NCBI RefSeq assembly: GCF_003012345.1
Contig: NZ_PVRV01000024.1
Span: forward strand, 575,257-639,256
From: Phytohalomonas tamaricis
GTDB taxonomy: Bacteria; Pseudomonadota; Gammaproteobacteria; Pseudomonadales; Halomonadaceae
Direction of reading: 5' to 3'
DNA: 64,000 bases
Shown here one piece after another: positions 47,486-56,225 of this stretch. A model generated the notes under the pieces. That model searched no databases. It saw nothing but the letters and a program-made list of their open reading frames with translations, and was not told the origin of the DNA. Position 1 is the stretch's first letter; each line of letters begins with the position of its first letter. The translations under genes and the position numbers were made by a program.

Positions 47486-48220
47486 TTAAGGTGAAACCTG
47501 CTTGGTCGGCATTATCAGAAGCTCTTGCGGATTAACATGCCCAGGCTGAGCGAAAGCATAGACCAAGGCATTGGCGATATCTTCGGCATGCAGCGCTTCG
47601 ACGTCATCACGGCGCTTTTTCATCGCATCTTCGGTGACGTTGTGGCCCCAGTTGGTATAGACCGCGCCTGGCTCGATCAGCGAAACACGAATTCCTTCAC
47701 CGCCAATCTCTTTCCTGAGCGTATCGTGGAAGCCCACCACGGCGAACTTGGTAGCGCAGTATACCGACCAGCCGGGCACGCCGTAGCGTCCGCCCACGCT
47801 TGAAACGGTATTGATCATCGCTCCCTCGCGGCCACGCATCAGTGGAATCGCCTCCTGAGTGCAATAGAGTACGCCGTAGAGATTAGCGTCGATGGTCTTC
47901 TTCCACTCGTCGCGCTTGCTATCCTCGAAGGGACCGTTATAGCCCACTCCAGCATTGTTGAAGAGAAGATCGAGCCCGCCGAAACGTTTTTTGACTTCGT
48001 TAAACAGCGCCGCCACTTCATCTTCGTTGCCCACATCGGTAGGTATGGCTATCGCACGCTCACCGATCTCGCTGGCCAATGCCTCGATACGCTCGCGATT
48101 ACGCGCCACTAGCACTACGTTGACGCCCTCAGCGGACAATGCTTTTGCCGTTGCTTCACCGATGCCGCTTGATGCGCCGGTTACTACGGCTACCTTGTCG
48201 GTCAAATCCCGGAATTGCAT
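47486..48220 (-). CDS. Short-chain dehydrogenase/reductase
   Basis: A 244-residue Rossmann enzyme. The cofactor loop is VTGASSGIGEATAKAL, NAG occurs in LLFNNAGVGYNG, and the catalytic Ser/Tyr/Lys are in TVSSVGGRYGVPGWSVYCATK. AAGGAGACG lies just before the ATG. It resembles NADP-dependent oxidoreductases of the YdfG group, but the substrate is unknown. Divergent from the thioredoxin-like gene with a 259-bp gap. Confidence 0.92.
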   Translation of the reverse strand: MQFRDLTDKVAVVTGASSGIGEATAKALSAEGVNVVLVARNRERIEALASEIGERAIAIPTDVGNEDEVAALFNEVKKRFGGLDLLFNNAGVGYNGPFEDSKRDEWKKTIDANLYGVLYCTQEAIPLMRGREGAMINTVSSVGGRYGVPGWSVYCATKFAVVGFHDTLRKEIGGEGIRVSLIEPGAVYTNWGHNVTEDAMKKRRDDVEALHAEDIANALVYAFAQPGHVNPQELLIMPTKQVSP

Positions 48221-48479
48221 ATCGTCTCCTTGATGCTTGTGTCATGGCGATAAACGGTCACGGTTGCCGATGACCGCTAAACTATCCAAGGATAGCGGCA
48301 TTTTCTAAGCATGCTAATTATATTGACGCCTATCCTGTGACCTGAGTGCCTTTACTCGATGCGCTATCCTCCTACTGATAGCCCACTGGTGCTGATGGCG
48401 GTTGAATTTCCGCCCGCCAGCCATCATAACGAGGGAAACTACATCCATTTTCTTCACCTGCTTTTAGGGCCTTGCCAAC

Positions 48480-49430
48480 ATGCCAATCGTCGATCCCAGA
48501 ACCGGTACCCCAATGGGGCAGAATGAACCCGCCAAACCCGGCGCCAAGCTGCCTGGCCCATCGAAAGGGCAAACCGATGAGAGCCAATATATTGTCGAAG
48601 TGGATGTTTCCAACTTCCAGCAGGTCGTGCTGGAAGGTTCAATGCAAGTACCGGTATTGCTCGACAGTTGGGCACCCTGGTGCGAGCCTTGCAAGAGCTT
48701 GATGCCGGTACTCGAGAAGCTGGCGCGTGAGTATCAGGGCGCCTTTGTTCTTGCCAAGCTCAATATCGAAGATAACCAGCAAATCGCAGCGCAGCTGGGC
48801 ATCCGCTCGGTACCTGACGTCAAGATCATCATTCAGGGTCAGTTGTACGATCAGTTTCAGGGCGCTTTACCAGAAGGCCAGATTCGTGAATGGCTGGGAC
48901 AATATATTGATGCACCAGCAGCCTCGGGAGAAAACATCGAGGAGCAGGCGCAAGCCGCGCTAGAAAGCGGCGACACGGCCACAGCCAAGACACTTTATCA
49001 GCAGTTGCTGGCTGAAAATCCTGAGCACTATGACTATCACATTGAGCTCGCCGGTGTACTTGCCGCCGAAGAGGATAGCGCCCAGGCGACCGAGATCCTC
49101 GATGCCCTGCCGCCCGAGCACCGCGACTCGCCCAAGGCCAAGGGCGTTCGGGCACGTATGGAATTTGCTGCCGAGGCCTGGAGCCACGAACAGATTACCG
49201 CTCTGGGCGAACGTGATGACAGTGAAGCCCGCTATCAGCGTGCGCTGCGTGCCGTCGCTGACGGTCGCTATGATGAAGGGCTGGAAGGCTTGCTCGATGT
49301 CATGAAGCGCGACCGCAGCTATGGCGAGGACGCAGCACGCAAGACGCTGCTGCGTGCATTCGATGTGCTAGGCAATGACCATCCGTTAACGGTGACTTAT
49401 CGCCGCAAACTGTTCACGTTACTCTACTAA
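48480..49430 (+). CDS. YbbN/CnoX-like thioredoxin-TPR co-chaperone
   Basis: A 316-residue protein with a thioredoxin domain (about 40-145) followed by TPR repeats (about 155-316). The active-site region is W67-C68-E69-P70-C71, so both cysteines are present, unlike E. coli CnoX (SQHC), and real redox activity is possible. The N-terminal 35 residues are Pro/Lys-rich and low in structure. Members hand unfolded, oxidised proteins to GroEL/DnaK. An upstream ATG context is weak, so the start may lie a little downstream. Confidence 0.88.
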   Translation: MPIVDPRTGTPMGQNEPAKPGAKLPGPSKGQTDESQYIVEVDVSNFQQVVLEGSMQVPVLLDSWAPWCEPCKSLMPVLEKLAREYQGAFVLAKLNIEDNQQIAAQLGIRSVPDVKIIIQGQLYDQFQGALPEGQIREWLGQYIDAPAASGENIEEQAQAALESGDTATAKTLYQQLLAENPEHYDYHIELAGVLAAEEDSAQATEILDALPPEHRDSPKAKGVRARMEFAAEAWSHEQITALGERDDSEARYQRALRAVADGRYDEGLEGLLDVMKRDRSYGEDAARKTLLRAFDVLGNDHPLTVTYRRKLFTLLY

Positions 49431-49478
49431 GTAATCTTTTCACGTAGACACATTGACCATCGTGCATCTGCAGACTAA

Positions 49479-49511
49479 AAAAGGCCGGCCCCGATTGTGG
49501 GGCCGTTTTTC
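49479..49511. terminator. Bidirectional terminator between cnoX-like and patB-like genes
   Basis: CGGCCCC (49486-49492) pairs with GGGGCCG (49499-49505), with an A-run before and a T-run after, so it works for both convergent genes. Confidence 0.85.
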
Positions 49512-49532
49512 ACGTACGTCATGCAGGCATGT

Positions 49533-50711
49533 TTAGGGCGGCGAACCGGCGTTCAGCACGCGGTCCATGCGTTCCAAGGCAGCTTCTAGGCGACTCGACT
49601 CGGTACCAAAGTTGAGCCTCACAAAACCGGGCCAGCCAAAATCGGCACCGTCGGACAGCGCAACACGTGCCTGCTCAAGCAATAGCTGTTGGGGCGAGAC
49701 ATCTGGGTTAGCCTTGGCCATATCCGTTTCACGCAGATCGAGCCAGGCGAGATAGGTCGCCTCAGGCGGCGCAAATACCACGCCTGGCCAGCGCGCGACG
49801 AAGCGCTCAATCATGGTGACGTTGTCACGCAGTTGCGCCAGCAGCGCTTGCCGCCACGGCTCTCCGCCGCTATATGCCGCTTCGGAAGCGGCCAACCCAA
49901 GCACGTTGTCCGACGGCATCAGCCCAAGCGTTGCCTTCTTGAAACGCGCCCGCAGCTTAGCATCGGGGATCACCGCGCAGGCGCTGGTCAACCCGGCGAC
50001 ATTAAACGTCTTGGACGGTGCCCACAGCGTGATGGTACGCGCCGCTAATCGCGGCTCACGCTGGATGAGTGGCCGGTGAGGTCGTTGATGATCCAAAATG
50101 AGATCGCAGTGCAACTCATCGGAACACACCCATAGATCATGGCGTTCGATAATATCAGCCAAGTGCTTTAATTCTTCGTCATCGAAGACACGCCCGGTAG
50201 GATTATGCGGGTGGCACCATAATAAGAGCCGCGTCCCAGGCGTAATGGCCGCCTCGATGGCATCGAAGTCGAGCCGCCAGCAGGGATCATCCTCCGTGGG
50301 AGGACGCATTGCAGCGCGCTGTGTTTTACGCCCCGTATTCTCGGCAACATGCAAAAATGGTGGATAGATTGGCGTGATGGTCAGTACGCCCTCGCCCGGC
50401 TCGGTCAAGGCCATGCTTGCTACATGCAACGCTGGCACCACACCGGGCACCCATTGCTGCCAGTCGGGTTCGATGTCGAGCGCATAATGCTCATGACTCC
50501 AGTGACATAGCGTCTCACGCAAAGACGTTGGCGCATGTCCATAACCAAAGACAGGATGAGCGATGCGTGCCGCCAAGGCCTCCTGGATAACCTGCGGTAC
50601 AGCGAAGTCCATATCGGCTACCCAAAGCGGCAGCACATCCTCATCATAACGATGCCATTTGGTCGAGGGGTAATGACGCCGGTCCAGCGTCGTGGTGAAA
50701 TCAAATGTCAT
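49533..50711 (-). CDS. MalY/PatB-family PLP enzyme (cystathionine beta-lyase type)
   Basis: A 392-residue fold-type I aminotransferase of the MalY/PatB group. It has MTFDFTTTLDRRHYPSTKWHRYD, WVADMDFAVPQVIQEAL, HNPTGRVFDDEEL, and the PLP lysine in WAPSKTFNVAGL. Members cleave cystathionine or cysteine conjugates (C-S lyases). The ATG at 50711 has GGGAT 7 bp upstream; an ATG at 50837 adds 42 residues overlapping the next gene's leader. Divergent from the hypothetical gene at 50753. Confidence 0.92.
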   Translation of the reverse strand: MTFDFTTTLDRRHYPSTKWHRYDEDVLPLWVADMDFAVPQVIQEALAARIAHPVFGYGHAPTSLRETLCHWSHEHYALDIEPDWQQWVPGVVPALHVASMALTEPGEGVLTITPIYPPFLHVAENTGRKTQRAAMRPPTEDDPCWRLDFDAIEAAITPGTRLLLWCHPHNPTGRVFDDEELKHLADIIERHDLWVCSDELHCDLILDHQRPHRPLIQREPRLAARTITLWAPSKTFNVAGLTSACAVIPDAKLRARFKKATLGLMPSDNVLGLAASEAAYSGGEPWRQALLAQLRDNVTMIERFVARWPGVVFAPPEATYLAWLDLRETDMAKANPDVSPQQLLLEQARVALSDGADFGWPGFVRLNFGTESSRLEAALERMDRVLNAGSPP

Positions 50712-50752
50712 GAGCGTATCCCTACGTGACCGTAAAAGAAGAGGTATTGAAG

Positions 50753-51178
50753 ATGCCTGAAAGTCATTTTTATTCCAAGGCAATGGCAGGCATGCCTGCC
50801 CTAGTAGGGCAATGGCTAATGCTTGGCGAGGCAACACCCGACCAATTGGCAGTCATCCTGGCCGATACCGCGCGTGTAACCCAGCTCGGCCAGCCTGAAG
50901 CCGATCCCAACGGCGAAACGTTGACCGCCTGGAGTCGTGGCCACCAGCCGCCTCAATGGGCGAGCAAGGCAGCACTGTTTCTGCTAGCGCAGATGCCGCA
51001 GCATCCTTCGCCGCGTAGCCAGGAAGAAACTGCCGCCTGGGCCTATACCTGGCTGCGTCTGCGTGATTTCAGTGATATTGAATCGGCGCGCGATGCTCTC
51101 CCTTTTCATCTGCGCGAACCGCTTGATGAAGCGCTATCCGAGGCATGGATGGATATGCGGGCGCAGCGACTCATTTGA
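50753..51178 (+). CDS. Hypothetical soluble protein of 141 residues
   Basis: I do not recognise this protein. It starts at an ATG 9 bp after GAGGT (an in-frame GTG at 50726 would add nine residues). No membrane helix, signal peptide or catalytic motif is apparent. It is Trp/Gln-rich (WSRGHQPPQWASKAALFLLAQMP, WAYTWLRLRDFSDIESARDALPFHL) and probably helical. Divergent from the PatB gene and convergent with the HNH gene. Confidence 0.72.
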   Translation: MPESHFYSKAMAGMPALVGQWLMLGEATPDQLAVILADTARVTQLGQPEADPNGETLTAWSRGHQPPQWASKAALFLLAQMPQHPSPRSQEETAAWAYTWLRLRDFSDIESARDALPFHLREPLDEALSEAWMDMRAQRLI

Positions 51179-51201
51179 ATGCCCCTATCTCCTGTCGATA
51201 G

Positions 51202-51543
51202 TCAGCGCCGCCTCCCCCGATGTGATTTGGGCTTGAAGCCAGCCGGCTTGTCGCTCAGCCAGGCAACAAACGCCTGGACATCGGGATGTGCCAGCAATGC
51301 CTCACGAGTAGCGTACTGCTCAGCCAGCGTCCGCTCATCGAATAGGCGGTGAATATGTGAATGACAAGGCCGGCAAAGCCACAGAATTGAACTCACCATC
51401 TCCTCACGCGAATAGCGCTTACGCATACGCTTTTTGCCATGCAGCGTACGCGGGATGAGGTGGTGCCGGGTCAACGGCACGTCTTCTCTGCCGCATAATT
51501 CACAGGCATCGGGAGCCGGAGGCGGTGCAAGCGAGCCTGGCAT
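51202..51543 (-). CDS. Small HNH-family nuclease-like protein
   Basis: A 113-residue protein with two CxxC pairs (C14/C17, C57/C60), the HH of LTRHHLIPRT at 27-28, and a CHSHIH motif at 60-65, which together form a zinc-stabilised HNH fold. It ends in a strongly basic tail (KPKSHRGRRR). The ATG has AAGGAG upstream. DNA cleavage is plausible by family, but the target and role are unknown. Confidence 0.85.
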   Translation of the reverse strand: MPGSLAPPPAPDACELCGREDVPLTRHHLIPRTLHGKKRMRKRYSREEMVSSILWLCRPCHSHIHRLFDERTLAEQYATREALLAHPDVQAFVAWLSDKPAGFKPKSHRGRRR

Positions 51544-51759
51544 ACCGCTACTCCTTGCACGCAGAATAAAAAGAAACGTTTAACATCATCGCCATTCATC
51601 GTTCACTTCGTCACGATTTTAGTCGGCGGTTATCAAGGGGCCAAGAATGCCATCTATATAACCCGTACAGGCCGTACCGATGCCGACAGCGCAACCAAGC
51701 TTGCTTACCGCACAAGCATGCTTTATCAGTATTTAACTGGACCAAAAAAAGAACACACC

Positions 51760-52230
51760 ATGACACCTGCCATTCGCCTTCTTGAGAAAAGGCACACTCC
51801 TCATCGTGTACTGGAATATACCCATGCCGCCACGGTTACCGCTTACGGTGACGAAGCAGCGCGGGCGCTGGGACAGCCACCTGAACACATATTCAAAACA
51901 CTGCTGGCCGCACTTGATGATGGCCGCCACGTTGTAGCGATGGTGCCTGTGGCCACAACGCTTGACCTGAAAGCACTGGCACGCGCAGCCGGTGTGCGCA
52001 AAGCGACAATGGCCAAGCCAGAGGACGCCGAACGGCTTACGGGTTATGTCGTGGGCGGCATCAGTCCGTTGGGGCAACGTAAGCGACTGCCAAGCTTTCT
52101 CGATATCAGCGCCATGAACCTTGATGAACTATTTATCAGCGCCGGGCGTCGAGGGCTCGAAATCGCCCTGGCGCCCAAGGCGCTGGTGGAACTACTCGAT
52201 ACACGTATCGCTGATATTGCCCGACACTGA
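51760..52230 (+). CDS. ybaK: YbaK/EbsC-family aminoacyl-tRNA deacylase
   Basis: Clears mischarged Cys-tRNA(Pro) in trans. The 156-residue protein shows YbaK motifs (EHIFKTLLAALDDG, the LARAAGVRKATMAKPEDAERLTGYVVGGISPLGQ loop and FLDISAMNLDELFISAGRRG). The ATG at 51760 is preferred to 51718, which adds an unconserved 14-residue leader. YbaK is favoured over ProX by the GGISPLG context. It stands alone with a 33-bp gap to the next gene. Confidence 0.9.
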   Translation: MTPAIRLLEKRHTPHRVLEYTHAATVTAYGDEAARALGQPPEHIFKTLLAALDDGRHVVAMVPVATTLDLKALARAAGVRKATMAKPEDAERLTGYVVGGISPLGQRKRLPSFLDISAMNLDELFISAGRRGLEIALAPKALVELLDTRIADIARH

Positions 52231-52263
52231 GCATACGCTGACGCAGGGCCTCCGGGAGGCGAG

Positions 52264-52596
52264 ATGAACATCCGCTACGATTTATGGCTTGATCCTGACA
52301 ATACAACGCGTCACCGCCAGGTTGAAGCGGCACTCGAACGCTATTTTATTGACCGGTTTGCCGATTATCCCCATATCCGTTTGCCCGAATCACAAACCTA
52401 CGACTATGATGCGCCGTTTAATCGCCTGTATGCCTCGCTACTGGCTCGGGCAAGTGATTACTGTGAGCGTGTCTGGAATTACCTGCCCAGCCCCATCCAG
52501 CTTAATCAGGCCTTCTTTCGCGCCGTCTCGCGATCAAACAAATTCATAACGGAACATACCCCTTCAGATGGTGATTCAAACCGATCAAGCTCCTGA
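52264..52596 (+). CDS. Hypothetical protein overlapping the DUF501 gene
   Basis: A 110-residue protein I do not recognise. GGGAGG lies upstream of the ATG. It has acidic and aromatic clusters (YDLWLDPDN, YDYDAPFNRLYASLLARASDYCERVWNYLP) and no membrane helix. It overlaps the next gene by 29 bp in another frame, which suggests translational coupling. Confidence 0.7.
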   Translation: MNIRYDLWLDPDNTTRHRQVEAALERYFIDRFADYPHIRLPESQTYDYDAPFNRLYASLLARASDYCERVWNYLPSPIQLNQAFFRAVSRSNKFITEHTPSDGDSNRSSS

Positions 52597-53092
52597 TACA
52601 CGTCAGCTCGCGATCATTACCGAGCAGCTTGGCCGCGCTCCACGTGGCATTCAGGCCGTTACGGCGACTGATGGTGAAGGCACGCCGTTGGTCCTGCGCA
52701 TGGACTCACTCATTGATGGCAAACCCTTCCCAACGCTGTATTGGTTATCCAGCGATCGCCTAAAAATCGAGCTCTCTCACCTTGAGGCCGCCGGTGTCAT
52801 CAAGACATTGGAAGCGATACTCAAGGAAGACCCTGACTTCATGGCCGCCTATCGCAAAAGCCATGAAGATTACGTGGCTCGCCGCTGGCAATCGATGAGC
52901 AAAGCCGTCCAGCAGGAGGCCGCTGCGCGTGGGTATGACCACTTGCTGCGTGAGCGTGGCGTCGGTGGGATCAGCAATTGGGCACAGGTACGTTGCCTGC
53001 ACACGCAGTATGCTCATCATTTATGTGGCACTAATGTCATTGGCCAGTGGATCGATGAGTACTATCCCGAAGTAGCAGCCTCTCTGCCCTGA
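52568..53092 (+). CDS. DUF501-family protein
   Basis: A 174-residue protein matching the DUF501 family (ITEQLGRAPRGIQAV, PLVLRMDSLIDGKPFPTLYWLSS, RGVGGISNWAQVRCLHTQYAHHLCGTNVIG). The conserved Cys and His residues near the end (C-LHTQYAHHL-C) suggest metal binding, but the function is unknown. It has a poor ribosome-binding site and overlaps the preceding gene, so coupling is likely. Confidence 0.88.
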   Translation: MVIQTDQAPDTRQLAIITEQLGRAPRGIQAVTATDGEGTPLVLRMDSLIDGKPFPTLYWLSSDRLKIELSHLEAAGVIKTLEAILKEDPDFMAAYRKSHEDYVARRWQSMSKAVQQEAAARGYDHLLRERGVGGISNWAQVRCLHTQYAHHLCGTNVIGQWIDEYYPEVAASLP

Positions 53093-53208
53093 GACCTTGC
53101 ACCAATCCTGACTTGTTCTCGTACACATTAGGCTAATCGACATGTTTGCCATCCCGCCGATGCTCGCTACCCGCTAGAATAATTATTTTGCGTTGGGAGC
53201 AAGTGACG

Positions 53209-53745
53209 ATGAGAAGTGTATGTGTATATCTGGGCTCTCGAAATGGCCATGATCCGCAATGGCAGCAATTGGCTCAGGCCATCGGCGGGAGTATTGGTCA
53301 ACGAGGTTGGCGGCTAGTTTATGGCGGGGGGCGGGCCGGACTTATGGGCATCTGTGCCGATGCGGCGCTAGACGCGGGAGGAGAAGTGATCGGGGTGATT
53401 CCCCAACAGCTTGTCGATCGAGAAGTGGCTCACTCCGGCCTTACCGAGCTGATCAAGGTGCCTGACATGCATACCCGCAAAGCACGCATGGCAGCTCTGT
53501 CAGACGCCTTCGTTACGCTACCCGGCGGTATTGGTACGCTGGAAGAATTTTTTGAGACGTGGACATGGCAGTATCTTGGTCTGCATGACAAGCCCAACGC
53601 GCTACTCAATCATGCCGGATTCTTCGATCCGCTCCTGACATTTCTCGACAACGCTGTCGAGGCTGGCTTTCTCACCGCGTCAACGCGCGCACGTTTAGTA
53701 ACCGCCACGGAGCCCGAACAACTGTTGGATGCGCTCTGGCCATAG
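53209..53745 (+). CDS. LOG-family (YvdD-like) nucleotide 5'-monophosphate nucleosidase
   Basis: A 179-residue protein with the LOG fold. The signature PGGIGTLEEFFE, WRLVYGGGRAGLMG and the start RSVCVYLGSRNG are clear. Characterised members release nucleobases from nucleoside monophosphates, as in cytokinin activation; the target here is unknown. The ATG at 53209 follows GGGAG; the earlier ATG at 53146 adds unlikely leader residues. Confidence 0.92.
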   Translation: MRSVCVYLGSRNGHDPQWQQLAQAIGGSIGQRGWRLVYGGGRAGLMGICADAALDAGGEVIGVIPQQLVDREVAHSGLTELIKVPDMHTRKARMAALSDAFVTLPGGIGTLEEFFETWTWQYLGLHDKPNALLNHAGFFDPLLTFLDNAVEAGFLTASTRARLVTATEPEQLLDALWP

Positions 53746-53837
53746 CGACAAGCTGAATATTTGCGTCATATGCCCTACCCTTCTGGCCAAGGATCGTGAA
53801 TACCAAGGGCCAAATTCTTTCAAGGAGCTATAACACC

Positions 53838-54803
53838 ATGCATGCTATCGCTGTAGAGGGTGACCATCTGGTTTGGCGTGAACATCCTGCACTGCCCATT
53901 AGTGCAGGAGAGGTGCGAATCGAGGTAGCCTGGGCCGGCATAAACCGCGCTGACCTGCTTCAACGCGCAGGAAACTATCCCCCCCCCAAGGGCGCTTCCG
54001 AAATCCTCGGCCTTGAAGTCAGCGGCATCGTGACTGAAGTCGGCCCTAACGTCGAGCGCTTCGAGATTGGCGATCGCGTGTGTGCACTGCTTTCCGGTGG
54101 TGGCTATGCCGAAGAGGTGGTGGTCTCCGAGGCTCAAGTTCTCAAAATCCCTGAAAACCTGACGCTTCAAGACGCGGCGGCGTTACCGGAAGTCTTTGCT
54201 ACCGCGTGGCTGAATTTGTTCATGGAGGGCAATCTTCGTGAAGGCGAGCGTGTACTCTTGCATGCAGGCGCCAGCGGGGTGGGCACAGCCGCGATTCAGC
54301 TCTGCAAGGCATTCGGCCATCCCTGCTTTGTCACGGTAGGCAATCAGGACAAGATCAACGCGTGTCGTGAGCTGGGCGCCGATAGCGGCTGGAACCGCCA
54401 CGATGGCAGCTTTGTCGATGCCGTCAACGAATGGGGCGGCGCTGACGTTATTCTCGATCCGGTTGGCGGCGATTATCTGCTGCAGAATCAGCAGGTCCTT
54501 AATCTGGAAGGACGCATCGTGCTGATAGGCGTGATGGGCGGCGCTAAAACGGATATTGACCTGGGCCGCATGCTGGCGAAACGTCAACGCCTGGTAGGGT
54601 CAACGCTGCGTTCACGCTCGCCGGCCAGTAAGGGCAGCGTGATGGATGCGCTTCATGCCCATGTTTGGCCTCTGCTGAACGATGGCCGCATCAAGCCGTT
54701 GATTGATCGCACATGGCCAGTTGAGGAAGCCGAATCGGCAATGGAGCATCTTGAGGGTAATTCCAGTATTGGCAAGGTACTGCTGCGCGTCTCAGGTGCC
54801 TAA
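53838..54803 (+). CDS. Quinone oxidoreductase-like MDR protein (PIG3 type)
   Basis: A 321-residue zinc-free MDR family enzyme. It has GINRADLLQRAGNYPPPKGASEILGLEVSG in the catalytic domain and the nucleotide-binding motif LLHAGASGVGTAAIQLCKAFG. The PIG3/NADPH:quinone reductase group uses quinones with NADPH. AAGGAG lies 10 bp before the chosen ATG. It is convergent with the exonuclease gene, with only 9 bp between them. Confidence 0.92.
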   Translation: MHAIAVEGDHLVWREHPALPISAGEVRIEVAWAGINRADLLQRAGNYPPPKGASEILGLEVSGIVTEVGPNVERFEIGDRVCALLSGGGYAEEVVVSEAQVLKIPENLTLQDAAALPEVFATAWLNLFMEGNLREGERVLLHAGASGVGTAAIQLCKAFGHPCFVTVGNQDKINACRELGADSGWNRHDGSFVDAVNEWGGADVILDPVGGDYLLQNQQVLNLEGRIVLIGVMGGAKTDIDLGRMLAKRQRLVGSTLRSRSPASKGSVMDALHAHVWPLLNDGRIKPLIDRTWPVEEAESAMEHLEGNSSIGKVLLRVSGA

Positions 54804-54812
54804 GTACCACGG

Positions 54813-55298
54813 CTAACCACGCGTATGAATGAGCGTCATCTGCAATAAACGAACGTCTTCTCCGGCGCGATGGCGCCGGATACCTTCCTGTTCAATGATG
54901 GCCTGCTTGGTTTCACTCCAGACGACAAGCTGCTGCTCGTTTAATAAACGGCGCAAGCTCTCCAACCTAAAGCGCGGCAGCATATCGGCGTGATAAAACA
55001 ATAAAGACAACCACGTATTGTCATATCCCCAGCTATCACTATAGGCAAGCCCTTCATCCGCCAGCTCATCGTTGAGCCAGCGTGCTACTTCAATAACAGG
55101 CAGGCCTTCCCGCTGCAGCCGGTCACGCGAAATGCCGTGTAGCAGTTCTGCTTTTGGATCCCAGTGGACCCATTCATCGACAGGCTGGACAAGAAACGCA
55201 CATGTGCTGCCATCCGCCCGCGCCAATCCGACTTCGATGGGATAACTTCCCCGCCCGAATCCAGACGCTTCGACATCAAGTATGATTGGCAGCTTCAC
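54813..55298 (-). CDS. DEDDh-type 3'-5' exonuclease
   Basis: A 161-residue single-domain exonuclease. DVEASG (Exo I, D and E), the Exo II-like SDSWGYDNTWLSLLF and Exo III-like RHRAGEDVRLLQ are present. This compact form resembles RNase T-like and polymerase epsilon-like enzymes. The GTG at 55298 follows AGGG and is preferred to an ATG at 55340, which adds 14 unlike residues. The biological substrate is unknown. Confidence 0.87.
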   Translation of the reverse strand: MKLPIILDVEASGFGRGSYPIEVGLARADGSTCAFLVQPVDEWVHWDPKAELLHGISRDRLQREGLPVIEVARWLNDELADEGLAYSDSWGYDNTWLSLLFYHADMLPRFRLESLRRLLNEQQLVVWSETKQAIIEQEGIRRHRAGEDVRLLQMTLIHTRG

Positions 55299-55441
55299 AA
55301 GGCGCCCTGACCTCCTGATGATGAACTCATGCACAACCAAGCCATGATGCCCACAGCGTAGCGATTATGCTTATTGAAGGCGAATATATCGGCCATAATC
55401 ACTAACGCTGAACAAGAGAAAGAATAAATGGGGCTGGATTA

Positions 55442-55936
55442 TTAATAACGCGCTGTGGCAGGTACACGAATGGATGAGGCAGCACTGCTTTCGGCATCGA
55501 CATAGCTATCCCATCCCGCAGCACGTCCTTCATCAACGGGTAAGCCCAACTCACCTTTACGGTAAGCTTTAGCAAGCCGCTGCGCCGCCAGTAAATGACC
55601 GGCTTCGGCTGCTCGGGCATACCATGTCACGGCACGATCATCGCGACGCATGTACTGTGCACAGCCATGCTCATAGATCATGCCAGCCTGATATTGCGCT
55701 TGCGTATCGCCGGCTTCAGCCGCGCGCACTACACAGCGGGCACCGACGGCTTTATCCTGAGGCGAGGCACCGCGCTGAAACAGAAGATGCCCGTAACGTG
55801 ACAACGCATCGATATGACCAGCATTGGCGCAGCGCCGAAACAGACGCATGGTCAAACGATGCTTGCGAGGTGAATGCGCCAGCCAGGTAGAGTTCAACAA
55901 GCTCTTGGCCAAGCGATATTCGAACTGGATGAACAT
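55442..55936 (-). CDS. Sel1-repeat protein
   Basis: A 164-residue helical protein with Sel1-like repeats (DALSRYGHLLFQRGASPQDKAVGARCVVRAAEAGDTQAQYQAGMIYEHG and AVTWYARAAEAGHLLAAQRLAKAYRKG). Such repeats mediate protein contacts. The start is uncertain: ATGs at 55951 and 55936 are possible, and 55936 follows AGG at 9-bp spacing. No signal peptide is seen. Confidence 0.82.
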   Translation of the reverse strand: MFIQFEYRLAKSLLNSTWLAHSPRKHRLTMRLFRRCANAGHIDALSRYGHLLFQRGASPQDKAVGARCVVRAAEAGDTQAQYQAGMIYEHGCAQYMRRDDRAVTWYARAAEAGHLLAAQRLAKAYRKGELGLPVDEGRAAGWDSYVDAESSAASSIRVPATARY

Positions 55937-56225
55937 TGATGCAGCCTGCATATTGGCAACCAATCTTAGTCACTGCGTGATCTTCGATGCCATCCTGACA
56001 TTCGCATGGAATATGGCACCTATATAATCAACTGAGATGTCCATCAGCGTAGCAGTCTTTACAGACATGCATGAAAGAAGGTCATCCCAGCATACCGCGC
56101 GCTCACCGAGGCGACGGGTGCGCAATATACGCCTCGACCATTCTTGACTCAACCCTCATTTGCCGCTTTTTCGCCCCCCGTCTAACATGGGCGTTTATCT
56201 CTTGCCCGATTGTCCTGGAGGACCC

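Noticed and set aside
51202..51543. Toxin or homing endonuclease reading of the HNH gene
   Set aside because: No intron, intein, immunity gene or secretion marker is nearby; only a general HNH call is supported.
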